DNA from: Bacillus thuringiensis
Lineage (GTDB): Bacteria; Bacillota; Bacilli; Bacillales; Bacillaceae_G
Direction of reading: 5' to 3'
Length of the DNA stretch: 64,000 bases
Assembly: GCF_001182785.1 (NCBI RefSeq)
Contig: NZ_CP012099.1
Coordinates: 1,920,501-1,984,500 of the forward strand
The translations under genes were made by a program, and so were the position numbers. The notes beneath the pieces were generated by a model. The model was not told the DNA's origin. It made no database searches and worked only from the letters and a program-made list of their open reading frames with translations. Positions 16,547 to 25,967 of the stretch are shown in pieces. Numbering within the stretch: position 1 is the first letter of the stretch; each line of letters opens with the position of its first letter.

Positions 16547-17596
16547 TTGAATCAAAATATTTTAGAATCGTATGGCTGGGATTCTTTTTTTGAGGAACAA
16601 GCTGTAGAGAACTTTGAAGTAGGGCGTATTTTACTTGAGCATAAGCATATATATCGAATTATTTGTAATGACGGTGAATATATGGCAGAACTGTCTGGAA
16701 AGTTTCGGCATGAAGCAGTAACGAAGGGAGATTATCCAGCTGTTGGTGATTGGGTGTATATAAAGAAAATAGAGAATGAAAAGAAAGCTATCATTCATCG
16801 TATTTTTCCGAGAAGAAGCTCTTTTTCTAGACAAGAGGCTGGTACTCGAACGGAAGAACAAGTAATAGCAGCAAATGTAGATTATTTATTTTTAGTAAAT
16901 GCACTTAATCATGATTTTAATGTTAGAAGGATGGAACGTTATTTATTATTAGCGTATGAAAGTGGCGCTATGCCAGTTATTGTTTTAACAAAGAGTAGTA
17001 TATGTAATGATGTAGAACAGAAAATTGTAGAAACGGAAGCTATAGCAATTGGTGTTCCTATTTTCGTTGTTGATAGTTTAGAGCATACAGGTATTGATTC
17101 GTTGAAACAATTCGTTTCTTCAGGGAAAACAATTGCTTTAGTTGGGTCATCAGGGGTAGGAAAGTCAACTTTGTTAAATGCGCTAATAGGAATTGAGGTA
17201 GCAAAAACGGGAGATATACGTGAAGAGGATAGTAGGGGGAGGCATACTACAACGCATCGAGAGTTATTTCAATTGCCAAGTGGCGCTCTCGTAATTGATA
17301 CTCCCGGCATGAGAGAATTGCAACTTTGGGAAGGAAGCGAAGCGATTCAAACAACATTCTCTGATATTGAAAAACTTGCGACAACATGCCGTTTCCGTGA
17401 TTGTAAGCATGAGAATGAACCAGGATGCGCGGTGCATAGTGCAATTGATAACGGACTTATTACGATAGATCGTTTGAAAAGCTATAAAAAATTACAAAGA
17501 GAACTGGCGTATTTTATGAGAAAACAAGATGCAATCCTTGCCAGAGCAGAGCGTGATAAGTGGAAAAAGCTTTCTAAACAACATAAAAAAATGTAA
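16547..17596 (+). CDS. rsgA: Ribosome small-subunit GTPase RsgA (paralogue)
   Basis: A 349-residue circularly permuted GTPase. An OB-fold N-terminus is followed by the G4-like VLTKSS, then G1 GSSGVGKST and G3 DTPGMRE, in the permuted order typical of RsgA. A C-terminal zinc site follows, CRFRDCKHENEPGC. RsgA checks late 30S maturation. This copy is longer at the N-terminus than the housekeeping one and is not beside prpC/prkC-type genes, so it is probably a second paralogue. It starts with TTG behind GGGAGGAT. Confidence 0.9.
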   Translation: MNQNILESYGWDSFFEEQAVENFEVGRILLEHKHIYRIICNDGEYMAELSGKFRHEAVTKGDYPAVGDWVYIKKIENEKKAIIHRIFPRRSSFSRQEAGTRTEEQVIAANVDYLFLVNALNHDFNVRRMERYLLLAYESGAMPVIVLTKSSICNDVEQKIVETEAIAIGVPIFVVDSLEHTGIDSLKQFVSSGKTIALVGSSGVGKSTLLNALIGIEVAKTGDIREEDSRGRHTTTHRELFQLPSGALVIDTPGMRELQLWEGSEAIQTTFSDIEKLATTCRFRDCKHENEPGCAVHSAIDNGLITIDRLKSYKKLQRELAYFMRKQDAILARAERDKWKKLSKQHKKM

Positions 17597-17600
17597 AAAT

Positions 17601-17625
17601 CAAAGGGTGCCCCTTTGGTTTTTTC
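17601..17625 (+). terminator. Intrinsic terminator
   Basis: A 7-bp GC-rich stem (17601-17607 with 17611-17617) is followed by a T run after the rsgA-like gene. Confidence 0.7.
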
Positions 17626-17797
17626 TATTTGTAAATTTTATAATAATATTATTTATATATATAGACAAAGGGAAATTAATTGTTTAAACTTTACAAAGTA
17701 TTCATCATAATAGGTTATGAAAATAATAATTAGGGATTGGGAAATATTCATAATTAACTCAATTTAACTTTTAAATTTGAAAATTAGGAGGTTCATA

Positions 17798-19780
17798 ATG
17801 GGTAAACTATTAAATTTGTTTCGTGATATGAAAGTAGCAAAAAAGCTATTAATTTCATTCTTTGTAATTTTAATTGCGGCTGTGTCTATTATCGGAGGCA
17901 TGTCTTATCAAACAGCCAAAAAGAATTTTGAATCGCAAATTAAGAGTAGTGCCAACGACAATATAAAAATACTGGATAATTTAATCAATCAAATGATTGA
18001 TGCAAAATTTAATGATGTGAATAATTTTGCACGGGTGATTCAGGGGAATATGTATCAAGGAGATAATCAGGATGAATTAAGAAAAATGTTATCTCAATAT
18101 ATAAATTTAAATAAAGATGTTGAACAAGTATATGTTGCCGGAAATGATAAAAAATTTGTACAAGAACCAAATATACAAATGGCAGCAGACTATGATCCAA
18201 CAGAGCGTTCTTGGTATAAAGATGCGGTTGCAAAACAAGGTGGTATTGTTGTTACTGAGCCATATAAGGCAAAAGGAAATGGACATATTGTCGTAACAAT
18301 CGCAAAACAAACAGAAGATAAAAATGGGGTTGTTGCGCTAGATTTAAGTTTAGATAATTTATTAAAAACATCAAAGTTAATTAATATTGGTAAAAAAGGA
18401 TATGCCTTCATTTTAGATGGAAAGCAAAAAATAATTGCTCATCCACAAGAAAAATCAGGGGAAAAAGCGGCTGATTCTTGGGCAAAGAAAATTTATGAAG
18501 ATAATCACGGTGCTTTTTCATATTCTTATGGCGGTAGTGAAAAGAATATGGTATTTGCTACAAATGTAAAAACAGGTTGGAAAATTGGTGGGACTATGTA
18601 CTCAAGTGAAGTAATTGAAGCTGCTCAACCTGTATTTTATAATATGTTAATTGTTATGCTTATCTCATTAGTAATAGGTGGAGCACTTATTTATTTTGTA
18701 ACACTTTCAATTACGAAGCCTTTAAAGAGATTAGTTGTTACCTCTAAAGAAATAAGTGAGGGGGATTTAACGCAAACAATTGAAATTCATTCTAATGATG
18801 AAATCGGCCAACTTGCTAAAGGCTTTAATGAGATGACGAATTCGTTACGGACGTTAATCGGAAGAATTAACGATTCAGCTGGGCATGTTGCAGCGGCATC
18901 AGAAGAGCTAACTGCAAGTGTAAGGCAAGCAAGTGAAGCGACTGAGCAAATCACAATCGCAATGGATGAAATATCAAGTGGGGCAACGACGCAAACAACA
19001 AGCGTAGAAAATGGCGCTATGTTACTGTTTAATGTAACGGAAGGAATTCAACATGTAGCAAATAGTTCATCATCTATTAATACGGCTTCTGCACATACTC
19101 GTGAAAAAGCAGAAGATGGTGGGAAATTAGTAGGAAGAACAGTAAACCAGATGCAGTCTATTACAGAATCTGTGTCACAATCAGATGCAGTTATACAATT
19201 ACTAAATAATAAATCAAAACAAATTGGTGATATTTTAGAAGTAATTCAAAATATTGCAGATCAAACAAACCTTCTAGCTCTAAATGCGGCGATTGAAGCC
19301 GCAAGAGCCGGTGAGCATGGAAGAGGTTTCGCAATTGTTGCAGATGAAGTGCGTAAATTGGCAGAGCAGTCTAGCGTATCTTCTAGTGAAATTAGTAAAT
19401 TAATATGTGAAATACAAGATGATATGGGTAAGACAGTCAAATCTATGAATCATGTAAATGAGGAAGTTCAATCTGGACTTGTTATCGCAAATGAAACGAA
19501 GCAAAACTTTGCTGAAATTTTACAATCTACAAATGAAATAGCTAATCAAATTAAGACGATGGTTGAAACGGCTAATGGAATGTCAAAAGGGGCAAATGAA
19601 GTATCTATCTCGGTAGGACAAATTGCAATGACAGCGCAAAATAATGCGACAAGCACACAAAATGTTGCGGCTTCAGCTGAAGAACAGCTAGCTTCGATGG
19701 AGGAAATTGGATCCGCAGCGGGCACGTTATCTCAAATGGCTGAAGAGTTACAAGGACTAATTGACAGATTTAAAGTTTAA
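17798..19780 (+). CDS. Methyl-accepting chemotaxis protein
   Basis: A 660-residue chemoreceptor. TM1 is at about residues 17-37; a double-Cache sensor domain lies outside the cell (about 40-280; [15 protein letters not shown] is typical); TM2 is near 285-305; then come HAMP ([16 protein letters not shown]) and the signalling hairpin with the invariant tip [19 protein letters not shown]. It ends without a CheR-tether pentapeptide. The ligand is unknown; dCache domains often bind amino acids. ATG 17798 behind TTAGGAGG is preferred to 17777. The gene is monocistronic. Confidence 0.95.
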   Translation: MGKLLNLFRDMKVAKKLLISFFVILIAAVSIIGGMSYQTAKKNFESQIKSSANDNIKILDNLINQMIDAKFNDVNNFARVIQGNMYQGDNQDELRKMLSQYINLNKDVEQVYVAGNDKKFVQEPNIQMAADYDPTERSWYKDAVAKQGGIVVTEPYKAKGNGHIVVTIAKQTEDKNGVVALDLSLDNLLKTSKLINIGKKGYAFILDGKQKIIAHPQEKSGEKAADSWAKKIYEDNHGAFSYSYGGSEKNMVFATNVKTGWKIGGTMYSSEVIEAAQPVFYNMLIVMLISLVIGGALIYFVTLSITKPLKRLVVTSKEISEGDLTQTIEIHSNDEIGQLAKGFNEMTNSLRTLIGRINDSAGHVAAASEELTASVRQASEATEQITIAMDEISSGATTQTTSVENGAMLLFNVTEGIQHVANSSSSINTASAHTREKAEDGGKLVGRTVNQMQSITESVSQSDAVIQLLNNKSKQIGDILEVIQNIADQTNLLALNAAIEAARAGEHGRGFAIVADEVRKLAEQSSVSSSEISKLICEIQDDMGKTVKSMNHVNEEVQSGLVIANETKQNFAEILQSTNEIANQIKTMVETANGMSKGANEVSISVGQIAMTAQNNATSTQNVAASAEEQLASMEEIGSAAGTLSQMAEELQGLIDRFKV

Positions 19781-19784
19781 TAGA

Positions 19785-19835
19785 GAACAGACTATCCCCT
19801 AGTAGCATTATGCCACTAGAGGGTAGTCTGTTTTA
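19785..19835 (+). terminator. Intrinsic terminator after the chemoreceptor gene
   Basis: A roughly 18-bp stem with two imperfect pairs (about 19786-19803 with 19814-19832) is followed by TTTTATT. Confidence 0.75.
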
Positions 19836-19977
19836 TTGTGTAAAATCAAATAGGGATGTAGACTTCCTTTATGACGTTTAAAATGGCATTTTGCATAATG
19901 TTTGTCGAAAAATAGAGGTATTTGTTAGCTTTGTGTATAATTATTAACGTATAGAATACAAATAAAAGGAGAGTATT

Positions 19978-20283
19978 ATGGGAGTGTATTGGGGGACAAA
20001 AAGACATTCTTGGCTTAGTTACGTCTCATTTTGGCTAAGTATTTCATTTTTTATTGTTTTTCTAATTGAAGTGTTTATATTAAAAACACTTTCGAATAGC
20101 TCGGTACAAATTGTTAAATATTTTTATTTTATACTTGTACCAGTAAATATTTTTCTTAGTTTAAAGTTACTATTTAAGAAGAATGAAAAGAAAGCGTTAC
20201 CTATTTTTAGTTTCATTGTCTCATTATTATTTGCAATTTTAATAATCGTATTAGTTTTAGCAGCTATAGGGAAGTTCTTTTAA
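19978..20283 (+). CDS. Small membrane protein (101 aa), function unknown
   Basis: Three hydrophobic helices (SYVSFWLSISFFIVFLIEVF; YFYFILVPVNIFLSL; FIVSLLFAILIIVLVLAA) are joined by a lysine-rich loop, KKNEKKALP. AAAGGAGAG precedes the ATG. It stands alone. Helix count and charge suggest a simple integral membrane protein; no family is recognised. Confidence 0.65.
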   Translation: MGVYWGTKRHSWLSYVSFWLSISFFIVFLIEVFILKTLSNSSVQIVKYFYFILVPVNIFLSLKLLFKKNEKKALPIFSFIVSLLFAILIIVLVLAAIGKFF

Positions 20284-20603
20284 GGGGAGTGGTATAAGTC
20301 ACGCTCCTTTTTTATTTGTGTTAGTCTTACTATATATAAGTGTGAATGCTGTGAGCTAATAAAAGAAGAGAGTAGACAATATTTGTATGGATTAAAGTCT
20401 GACGTTATTTGAACTTGTAAGAGTGTATGGAGTAATGAGGTAATATACATAATAATGGAGATAGAGTTAGTTATTTTATAAGTATTTATAAAGCAAATGA
20501 ATACGGTAAGAACGGTGATATATGGTACAATAGCTATGGATAGTGATAGAGATAAAGGGTATATAAAATACTCATCGTTTTTTAGTAAGAGAGGGGTTAT
20601 CTT
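20284..20603. other. 320-bp intergenic region
   Basis: An imperfect GGAGTG/CACGCTCC hairpin with a T run (about 20284-20315) probably ends the 101-aa gene. The remainder is A/G-rich, has no ORF with a good start, and shows only unremarkable promoter-like sequence before 20604. Confidence 0.5.
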
Positions 20604-20969
20604 ATGCTATACGAGGATTTGGAGACATTATTTCAAACAGCTCCGAAAGAAGATAGAGGCGGATGGAAATATATAATCCAAGAACAAAATGATACATATA
20701 AAATTGTTGATGAAATACTGAAAAATCAAATGAGTGTCGAATTGTATTTTAATGAATACGATGAGGTGAAAATCACTTTATATAAAGATGGAATTCCCAT
20801 TACGACTATACAAAGAATTGTGATTTCAAAAGTTGAATTAGACGAAGATGAAGAAGGTATTCAATTTGTTTTAGAGCGCATGCCTAGTCGAATGATTCGG
20901 TTGCAATTAAAGCCATATTTAGCATTAGAAATGGGGCCGTACTGGGAAGTATGTGATGATTGTGAATGA
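20604..20969 (+). CDS. Acidic hypothetical protein (121 aa)
   Basis: A soluble acidic protein, MLYEDLETLFQTAPKEDRGG at the start and VCDDCE at the end. It alternates beta-like stretches (VKITLYKDGIPITTIQRIVI) with acidic turns, suggesting a small beta-sheet domain. GAGAGGGG precedes the ATG. It is monocistronic with a strong terminator shared with the convergent YkvI-type gene. No family is recognised. Confidence 0.65.
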   Translation: MLYEDLETLFQTAPKEDRGGWKYIIQEQNDTYKIVDEILKNQMSVELYFNEYDEVKITLYKDGIPITTIQRIVISKVELDEDEEGIQFVLERMPSRMIRLQLKPYLALEMGPYWEVCDDCE

Positions 20970-20971
20970 AC

Positions 20972-21007
20972 ATAAAAAAGCATCCAATAACATGGATGCT
21001 TTTTTAT
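20972..21007. terminator. Bidirectional terminator
   Basis: A 15-bp perfect stem (20972-20986 with 20993-21007) separates the 121-aa gene and the YkvI-type gene. The TAA of the latter lies in its right arm. Confidence 0.85.
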
Positions 21008-22044
21008 GTTTTTTGAAGTTGTTTAAACGCAATGATTGGAAGTATAACAATACTTACCCATCCGATGATAGGATATAGAATGTGAAGTAAGTCACTGTAA
21101 CCGATGTAACTAAAGCAATAACTAATTAGTAAAATGAAGAAAATAATATTGTTATTTTTCCACCCGGTAATAGATTGCATCTGTTTTGTCATTCCGAACA
21201 CATTACCAACTAAAGTTGTGAAAACTTCACCGAAAATAATGAGAACGAAGAAGAAGTGAAAAGTTGCATTAAATCTTCTTATGACTTCAGCCATTGGGAT
21301 GTTATATTGATAAAATTGATCAACTGATAAGATTGCTAAATGGCTGCATAATAAAATTAAAGAAAGTCCAGCACCACCTAAAATCCCACCCCAAAAAATG
21401 GCTTTTCGATCCTTTACTTCACTGGCTAATGGGACGAGAACACTTTGGGCGAGAGAAAGATTTAAGGCGACATATGTAATAGGGCTAGTAATCCATTTCA
21501 TATTCCAACTCTCTGCAGGAATAGTGTTATTAATGGAAGGTGTACCGTGAAAAAAGGTTGTAATAGCAAGTCCGATAATAAAAATCATCATAATAGGTAC
21601 GACAAGTGTATTTACTTCAAAAACACCTTGTAATCCGCGGCTACTTATAATGAGACAAGCGATAACTGTAATGAGAATACCGAGTTGTCTTGGTAAGCGA
21701 AGTTGCTCTTCAAATACTGCACCAGCCCCTGATAACATAACGCTCGTTACGCCGAATAAAACGAGTAATAATAATGTGTTTACAACATTCCCAAATACAT
21801 CCCCAAATAAATATTTGTTAAATTCTTGCGCTGAAAATGCCCCGATTTGTGATGAAAGTAACATCATCTTTGTGCCGAGCCAAATAAAAAAAAATCCACT
21901 TACACATATGCCAATTGTCCCGTATAATCCATTCACTGTGAAAAATTCAACAATTTCTCGTCCAGTAGCAAATCCAGCTCCAACGACAGTTCCGATATAA
22001 GTAGCAGCTACTTTCTTTGCTACTTGCCATTGTTGATTGTCCAT
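21004..22044 (-). CDS. ykvI: YkvI-family membrane protein (LeuT-fold transporter-like)
   Basis: A 346-residue protein with ten or so helices. The N-terminus KVAATYIGTVVGAGFATGRE is the broken first helix of the LeuT/APC fold, as in B. subtilis YkvI and its relatives. Likely a secondary transporter in the membrane; no substrate is established for the family. The minus-strand start is preceded by AAGAGGGA. The gene stands alone, divergent from dps2. Confidence 0.8.
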   Translation of the reverse strand: MDNQQWQVAKKVAATYIGTVVGAGFATGREIVEFFTVNGLYGTIGICVSGFFFIWLGTKMMLLSSQIGAFSAQEFNKYLFGDVFGNVVNTLLLLVLFGVTSVMLSGAGAVFEEQLRLPRQLGILITVIACLIISSRGLQGVFEVNTLVVPIMMIFIIGLAITTFFHGTPSINNTIPAESWNMKWITSPITYVALNLSLAQSVLVPLASEVKDRKAIFWGGILGGAGLSLILLCSHLAILSVDQFYQYNIPMAEVIRRFNATFHFFFVLIIFGEVFTTLVGNVFGMTKQMQSITGWKNNNIIFFILLISYCFSYIGYSDLLHILYPIIGWVSIVILPIIAFKQLQKT

Positions 22045-22285
22045 GTTATCCCTCTTTCTACTATGATGAGCTTGATGTACTATTATGCATATGTATGAGC
22101 TTGGACAATTAGACGTATGAAGTGTTTGAAAAAATACATGAATTAAATGATATTAGGGAAGTATTAAAGGTGTTAAAACTTTGTTACATATAAGCCGATT
22201 GTTCGAAAGGAAAGGGAATGTATGGTAAAATGTAATTAGGTTATTAAAAGATAAACATTACAAAATGATAAGAGGAGTGGATTGT

Positions 22286-22729
22286 ATGAGTACGAAAACA
22301 AATGTTGTTGAAGTATTAAACAAGCAGGTAGCAAACTGGAATGTGTTATATGTGAAACTACATAATTATCACTGGTATGTGACAGGGCCACACTTCTTTA
22401 CATTACATGAGAAATTTGAAGAGTTTTATAATGAAGCTGGAACGTATATTGATGAGTTAGCAGAACGTATTTTAGCTTTAGAAGGTAAACCGTTAGCGAC
22501 AATGAAAGAATATCTTGCAACATCTAGTGTCAGCGAAGGGACAAGCAAAGAATCTGCAGAAGAAATGGTGCAAACATTAGTGAATGATTATTCTGCACTT
22601 ATTCAAGAATTAAAAGAAGGTATGGAAGTTGCGGGTGAAGCTGGCGATGAAACATCAGCTGACATGCTGTTAGCAATTCATACAACATTAGAACAACATG
22701 TATGGATGCTAAGTGCATTCTTAAAATAA
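22286..22729 (+). CDS. dps2: Dps-type ferritin-like DNA-protection protein (Dlp-2)
   Basis: A 147-residue Dps protein matching Dlp-2 of the B. cereus group. The ferroxidase ligands lie at the dimer interface: His in [14 protein letters not shown], and Asp and Glu in [12 protein letters not shown]. Dps dodecamers oxidise and store iron and limit hydrogen-peroxide damage. ATG 22286 behind AAGAGGAGTGG is chosen over the extended frame at 22265. The gene is monocistronic. I found no clear PerR or sigma-B site by eye. Confidence 0.95.
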   Translation: MSTKTNVVEVLNKQVANWNVLYVKLHNYHWYVTGPHFFTLHEKFEEFYNEAGTYIDELAERILALEGKPLATMKEYLATSSVSEGTSKESAEEMVQTLVNDYSALIQELKEGMEVAGEAGDETSADMLLAIHTTLEQHVWMLSAFLK

Positions 22730-22742
22730 CGATAAAAAATAT

Positions 22743-22775
22743 AAAACCCATTGAAAAATTATTTCAATGGGTTTT
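22743..22775 (+). terminator. Intrinsic terminator after dps2
   Basis: A 14-bp perfect stem (22743-22756 with 22762-22775) is followed by T residues. Confidence 0.85.
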
Positions 22776-22831
22776 TTTATGATTTTTCAGTTTTCTTTTA
22801 TGCTATAATATAGTAAAAAGGAGGCGATGCG

Positions 22832-23287
22832 ATGTTTCGCTTTTTCAGAACTGGAAAAGAAGAGCGGGAAATTACGAAAGATGAATTAGAACAAGCGATG
22901 GCTCAGTTTTTAGAAACGAATGCTAATATCGTTTATACAGTATTAGTAAATGAAGACTATACAGTAAATTATGATTTGTTAAAACCGTATTTACCTGCAT
23001 TTCCAACAAATGATTTTCTCATAACGAAGGAAACGCTTGAGGTATTTGAACATACAGCAGAAAATTTAAACCTAGTGAAAGAAATTGATGTCGTACAAAA
23101 GGCAGTAGATCAATACGTAACAGAAAAAGAAATGTTCCCAATTGTTGAAGGTAGCGAAGATCGCCTCATATGCGGAATGAAACTAGGACCTTACTTAAAT
23201 CGTAGCTTAAAAAGAGACTTATATATTTCAGAAAAACATTATTTAGTTTCAAGTAAACCAGATAGAAAAAAACAAAAGAGCGGGTAG
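22832..23287 (+). CDS. Hypothetical protein (151 aa), DUF3939-like
   Basis: A soluble protein, MFRFFRTGKEEREITKDELE at the start. A helical N-terminal half with VYTVLVNEDYTVNYDLLKPY precedes a basic tail, SSKPDRKKQKSG. It resembles the uncharacterised Bacillus family DUF3939, but that link is from memory. AAAAGGAGG precedes the ATG. No catalytic motif is visible. Confidence 0.6.
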   Translation: MFRFFRTGKEEREITKDELEQAMAQFLETNANIVYTVLVNEDYTVNYDLLKPYLPAFPTNDFLITKETLEVFEHTAENLNLVKEIDVVQKAVDQYVTEKEMFPIVEGSEDRLICGMKLGPYLNRSLKRDLYISEKHYLVSSKPDRKKQKSG

Positions 23288-23298
23288 ACGTAATGAAA

Positions 23299-23325
23299 AC
23301 AACAATACATATATTGTTGTCTTTT
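23299..23325 (+). terminator. Intrinsic terminator
   Basis: A 9-bp stem (23299-23307 with 23312-23320) with a T run follows the 151-aa gene. Confidence 0.65.
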
Positions 23326-23502
23326 TTTGTTTGTTAAAATATTGATTTTTCAGTTTATTCTTATTTATACTAAATATATTGGAAAGGGAAGAGTAACTAT
23401 TAAGCAACATTCTGAGAATAAGGTATTGTTAGCGTGGGCTATACAAAATGGTATAAAGATTTGAAAAATAAATATTATAATAGGTTTCGGGGGAATTGGT
23501 AT

Positions 23503-24447
23503 ATGAAAAATAGTATGACTTACATTCAATTATTAAATGAAACGTTACGCTGTTATGCAAATAAAGGAAGTTTTGAAGCGTACAATTATATAATGGAAAA
23601 TGCTACAGGTGTAATAGGGAATGAGGCGCAAATATATAATTTTAAGTATGCGCTCGCAAGTGCATCGGGACTTGAAAAAGAAGCATTACATTTAATGAGA
23701 GAGGCCATTATAGAAAAGGGGTTCTGGTATGGAAATGAGTATTTAATTTCGGACGATGATTTAAAATCACTACATAAATTTGAAGAATTTCATACAATGG
23801 TTCAATTATGTAAAGAAAGAGAAGAATTAGCACATAAATCGGAAAGACCAGACGTGAAATATATATACAGCAAGAAAGAGGGAAATCTACTACTTACATT
23901 ACACGGTGACCAAGAAAATATTCAAATAGCAGAGCCATATTGGAAATCAGTTTTGACACAAGATTACACGTTAGCTTTACCACAGTCTTCACAAATTCAG
24001 TTTTCAGATGGATTTGTTTGGGATGATCTTGAGAGAGGGAAAGGGGAATTAAAAGAGCATTACAATAAGTTTATAGAAAATCATACAGTAGAAAATGTAA
24101 TCATTGGTGGTTTTTCTGCAGGGGCAAGAGTAGCTTTATATACGATTTTACAAAAAGATATAGATGTGGATGGTTTTATTTTTATGGCACCATGGCTTCC
24201 TGAGATTGAAGAATGGGATGAGTTGCTAAGAGTGCTGCAGGATAAACATATAAAAGGATATATAGTATGCGGGGATCAAGATGAAGATTGTTTCGAGTCC
24301 ACGCAGCAATTTGTACAATTATTAAGAGATAAGAATATAAAACATAAGTATAAAGTTGTGCCTAACTTAGATCATGATTATCCTATTAACTTTGATGAAC
24401 TATTAAAAGAAGCTATTGAATATATAGGAAATAAAAACAATAAGTAG
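23503..24447 (+). CDS. Alpha/beta hydrolase with helical N-terminal extension
   Basis: About 314 residues. A helical N-terminal third (to about residue 115, TPR-like in pattern) leads into an alpha/beta hydrolase domain. The nucleophile Ser is in GGFSAGARV, the acid is probably in CGDQDEDC, and the His is in NLDHDYP. It is likely a carboxylesterase or peptide-cleaving hydrolase with unknown substrate. A GTG at 23434 would add 23 residues, but ATG 23503 fits the fold better; neither has a strong Shine-Dalgarno. Confidence 0.75.
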   Translation: MKNSMTYIQLLNETLRCYANKGSFEAYNYIMENATGVIGNEAQIYNFKYALASASGLEKEALHLMREAIIEKGFWYGNEYLISDDDLKSLHKFEEFHTMVQLCKEREELAHKSERPDVKYIYSKKEGNLLLTLHGDQENIQIAEPYWKSVLTQDYTLALPQSSQIQFSDGFVWDDLERGKGELKEHYNKFIENHTVENVIIGGFSAGARVALYTILQKDIDVDGFIFMAPWLPEIEEWDELLRVLQDKHIKGYIVCGDQDEDCFESTQQFVQLLRDKNIKHKYKVVPNLDHDYPINFDELLKEAIEYIGNKNNK

Positions 24448-24451
24448 TAAG

Positions 24452-24487
24452 AAAAAGAGATGCATCATATGTGATGCATCTCTTTTT
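24452..24487. terminator. Bidirectional terminator
   Basis: A 16-bp perfect stem (24452-24467 with 24472-24487) lies between the hydrolase and the convergent monooxygenase gene. Confidence 0.85.
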
Positions 24488-24491
24488 AGAG

Positions 24492-25493
24492 TTATAAATT
24501 AAAAGCATTTGCAAGTAGGCGATAAGACTTTAATTTATGTTCAAATTGATGGGTAATCGTGACAATCATAAATTCGTCAGTATTGTATGCTTTGCTTAAG
24601 TTTATTATTTTTTCTTTTACAGAATACGGATCACCAACAATCATACGTTGACGATTTTCTTTTATACGGAATAAATCATAAGCACTGTATGAATAATTTT
24701 GAGCAGTTTCGATAGAAGGTGTACCAGTAGTTCGTTTTCCTTGCTCTAATAATAAGATTGATAAATCTAAACTAGAAGCAATTTTTTCCGCTTCTTCATT
24801 TGTTTCTCCGCATATAACAAAAATAGAAACGATTGACTTTGGTTTATCTCCTAAAAATGAAGGCTGATATTGTTCTTGGTAAGCCTTCATAACTTCAGGA
24901 CCTCCGAATCCATTAATAAATTGCGCAAATGCGAAAGAAGCTCCGTTGTTTGCGGCAATTTTAGCGCTCTCTCCGCTAGAACCGAGCATCCACATTTCAG
25001 GAGATGTTGGGATAACTGGAGTGGCTTTTAAGTTTGCATAGTGATGGTTTTCTGGTACTTGATCATGTATGTACATTGCAACGTCTGCAATTTGTTCTGG
25101 ATATTGATCAAGTGATACCATTTTCCCTTCTTGAAGTGCGCGAGTTGCTATTGGCATACCACCAGGAGCTCTACCAACACCGAGATCGATACGATTTGGA
25201 TACAGTGCTTCTAAAACGCGGAAATTCTCAGCGACTTTATATGGGCTATAATGCGGTAACATAACACCACCTGAACCGACTCTAATACGGTCCGTTTTCG
25301 CGGCAATATGAGAAATAAGTATTTCTGGACTTGAACCAGCTAAGCTTACGGAATTATGATGTTCGGATACCCAAAAACGTGTGAATCCGAGTTTTTCAAC
25401 TTCTTGTGCAAGCGTAACTGTATGTGAAAAAGCTTGGGCTGCTGTGCTACCATCTGAAATAGGTGATTGGTCTAATACACTTAACTTGATCAT
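24492..25493 (-). CDS. Luciferase-like (LLM) flavin-dependent monooxygenase
   Basis: A 333-residue TIM-barrel enzyme. The N-terminus LSVLDQSPISDGSTA and the segments RFWVSEHHN and VGSGGVMLPHYSPYKVAENF are hallmarks of the YwcH/YhbW-type group of bacterial luciferase relatives. It would use FMNH2 from a separate reductase to oxygenate an unknown substrate. The C-terminal GDPYSVKEKI matches the conserved flavin-side motif. The gene is monocistronic, convergent with the hydrolase. Confidence 0.92.
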   Translation of the reverse strand: MIKLSVLDQSPISDGSTAAQAFSHTVTLAQEVEKLGFTRFWVSEHHNSVSLAGSSPEILISHIAAKTDRIRVGSGGVMLPHYSPYKVAENFRVLEALYPNRIDLGVGRAPGGMPIATRALQEGKMVSLDQYPEQIADVAMYIHDQVPENHHYANLKATPVIPTSPEMWMLGSSGESAKIAANNGASFAFAQFINGFGGPEVMKAYQEQYQPSFLGDKPKSIVSIFVICGETNEEAEKIASSLDLSILLLEQGKRTTGTPSIETAQNYSYSAYDLFRIKENRQRMIVGDPYSVKEKIINLSKAYNTDEFMIVTITHQFEHKLKSYRLLANAFNL

Positions 25494-25597
25494 AGAATAT
25501 ACCTCTCAATCTTAATGTACATCCTATTATATATTTACTTATGAAAAATGCGTAGTGAAATGCTCAAAATGAAAAGTGGATAATCCTATTTCCGCTT

Positions 25598-25789
25598 TTA
25601 ACGAGAAAATCCGCGTTCATAATGATTCATTTCGACCAGATTTAAAATATATTCATAGTTGTCAATTTCACATTTTAGCTGTTCACGTTCTTTTTCAGAT
25701 AGTGTCATATTGCTAAGTTTTTTACATAAGTTTTGTTTCTTTAATTCTAAATGCTTTTTTGTAGCGTGGTAATCATAAGTATGTTTCAT
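25598..25789 (-). CDS. Small charged protein (63 aa), DUF3896-like
   Basis: The protein is highly charged and almost certainly a helical hairpin: KKHLELKKQNLCKKL, a turn, then SEKEREQLKCEIDNYEYIL, ending YERGFSR. GGAGTAACT lies before the start on the minus strand. It resembles the small uncharacterised Bacillus family DUF3896; the assignment is tentative. Confidence 0.6.
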   Translation of the reverse strand: MKHTYDYHATKKHLELKKQNLCKKLSNMTLSEKEREQLKCEIDNYEYILNLVEMNHYERGFSR

Positions 25790-25967
25790 TTTTTAGTTAC
25801 TCCTTCGTTGCGGTTGTTATATTATACGAGGCATAAAGAAATATGAAATCTGTCTCTTATGTACTTTTAGTGAATATTCAAATTTCAATAGTGTTATGTT
25901 TATGGGGATCTATGAATAAAATGCACTAAACCACTAACGTCTATTTGATGAAGTAAGGGGTGGAATT

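Noticed and set aside
22141..22285. PerR or sigma-B site before dps2
   Set aside because: No convincing match to either consensus could be read. A TTGTTC/TATGGT pair with suitable spacing is only a weak ordinary promoter candidate.
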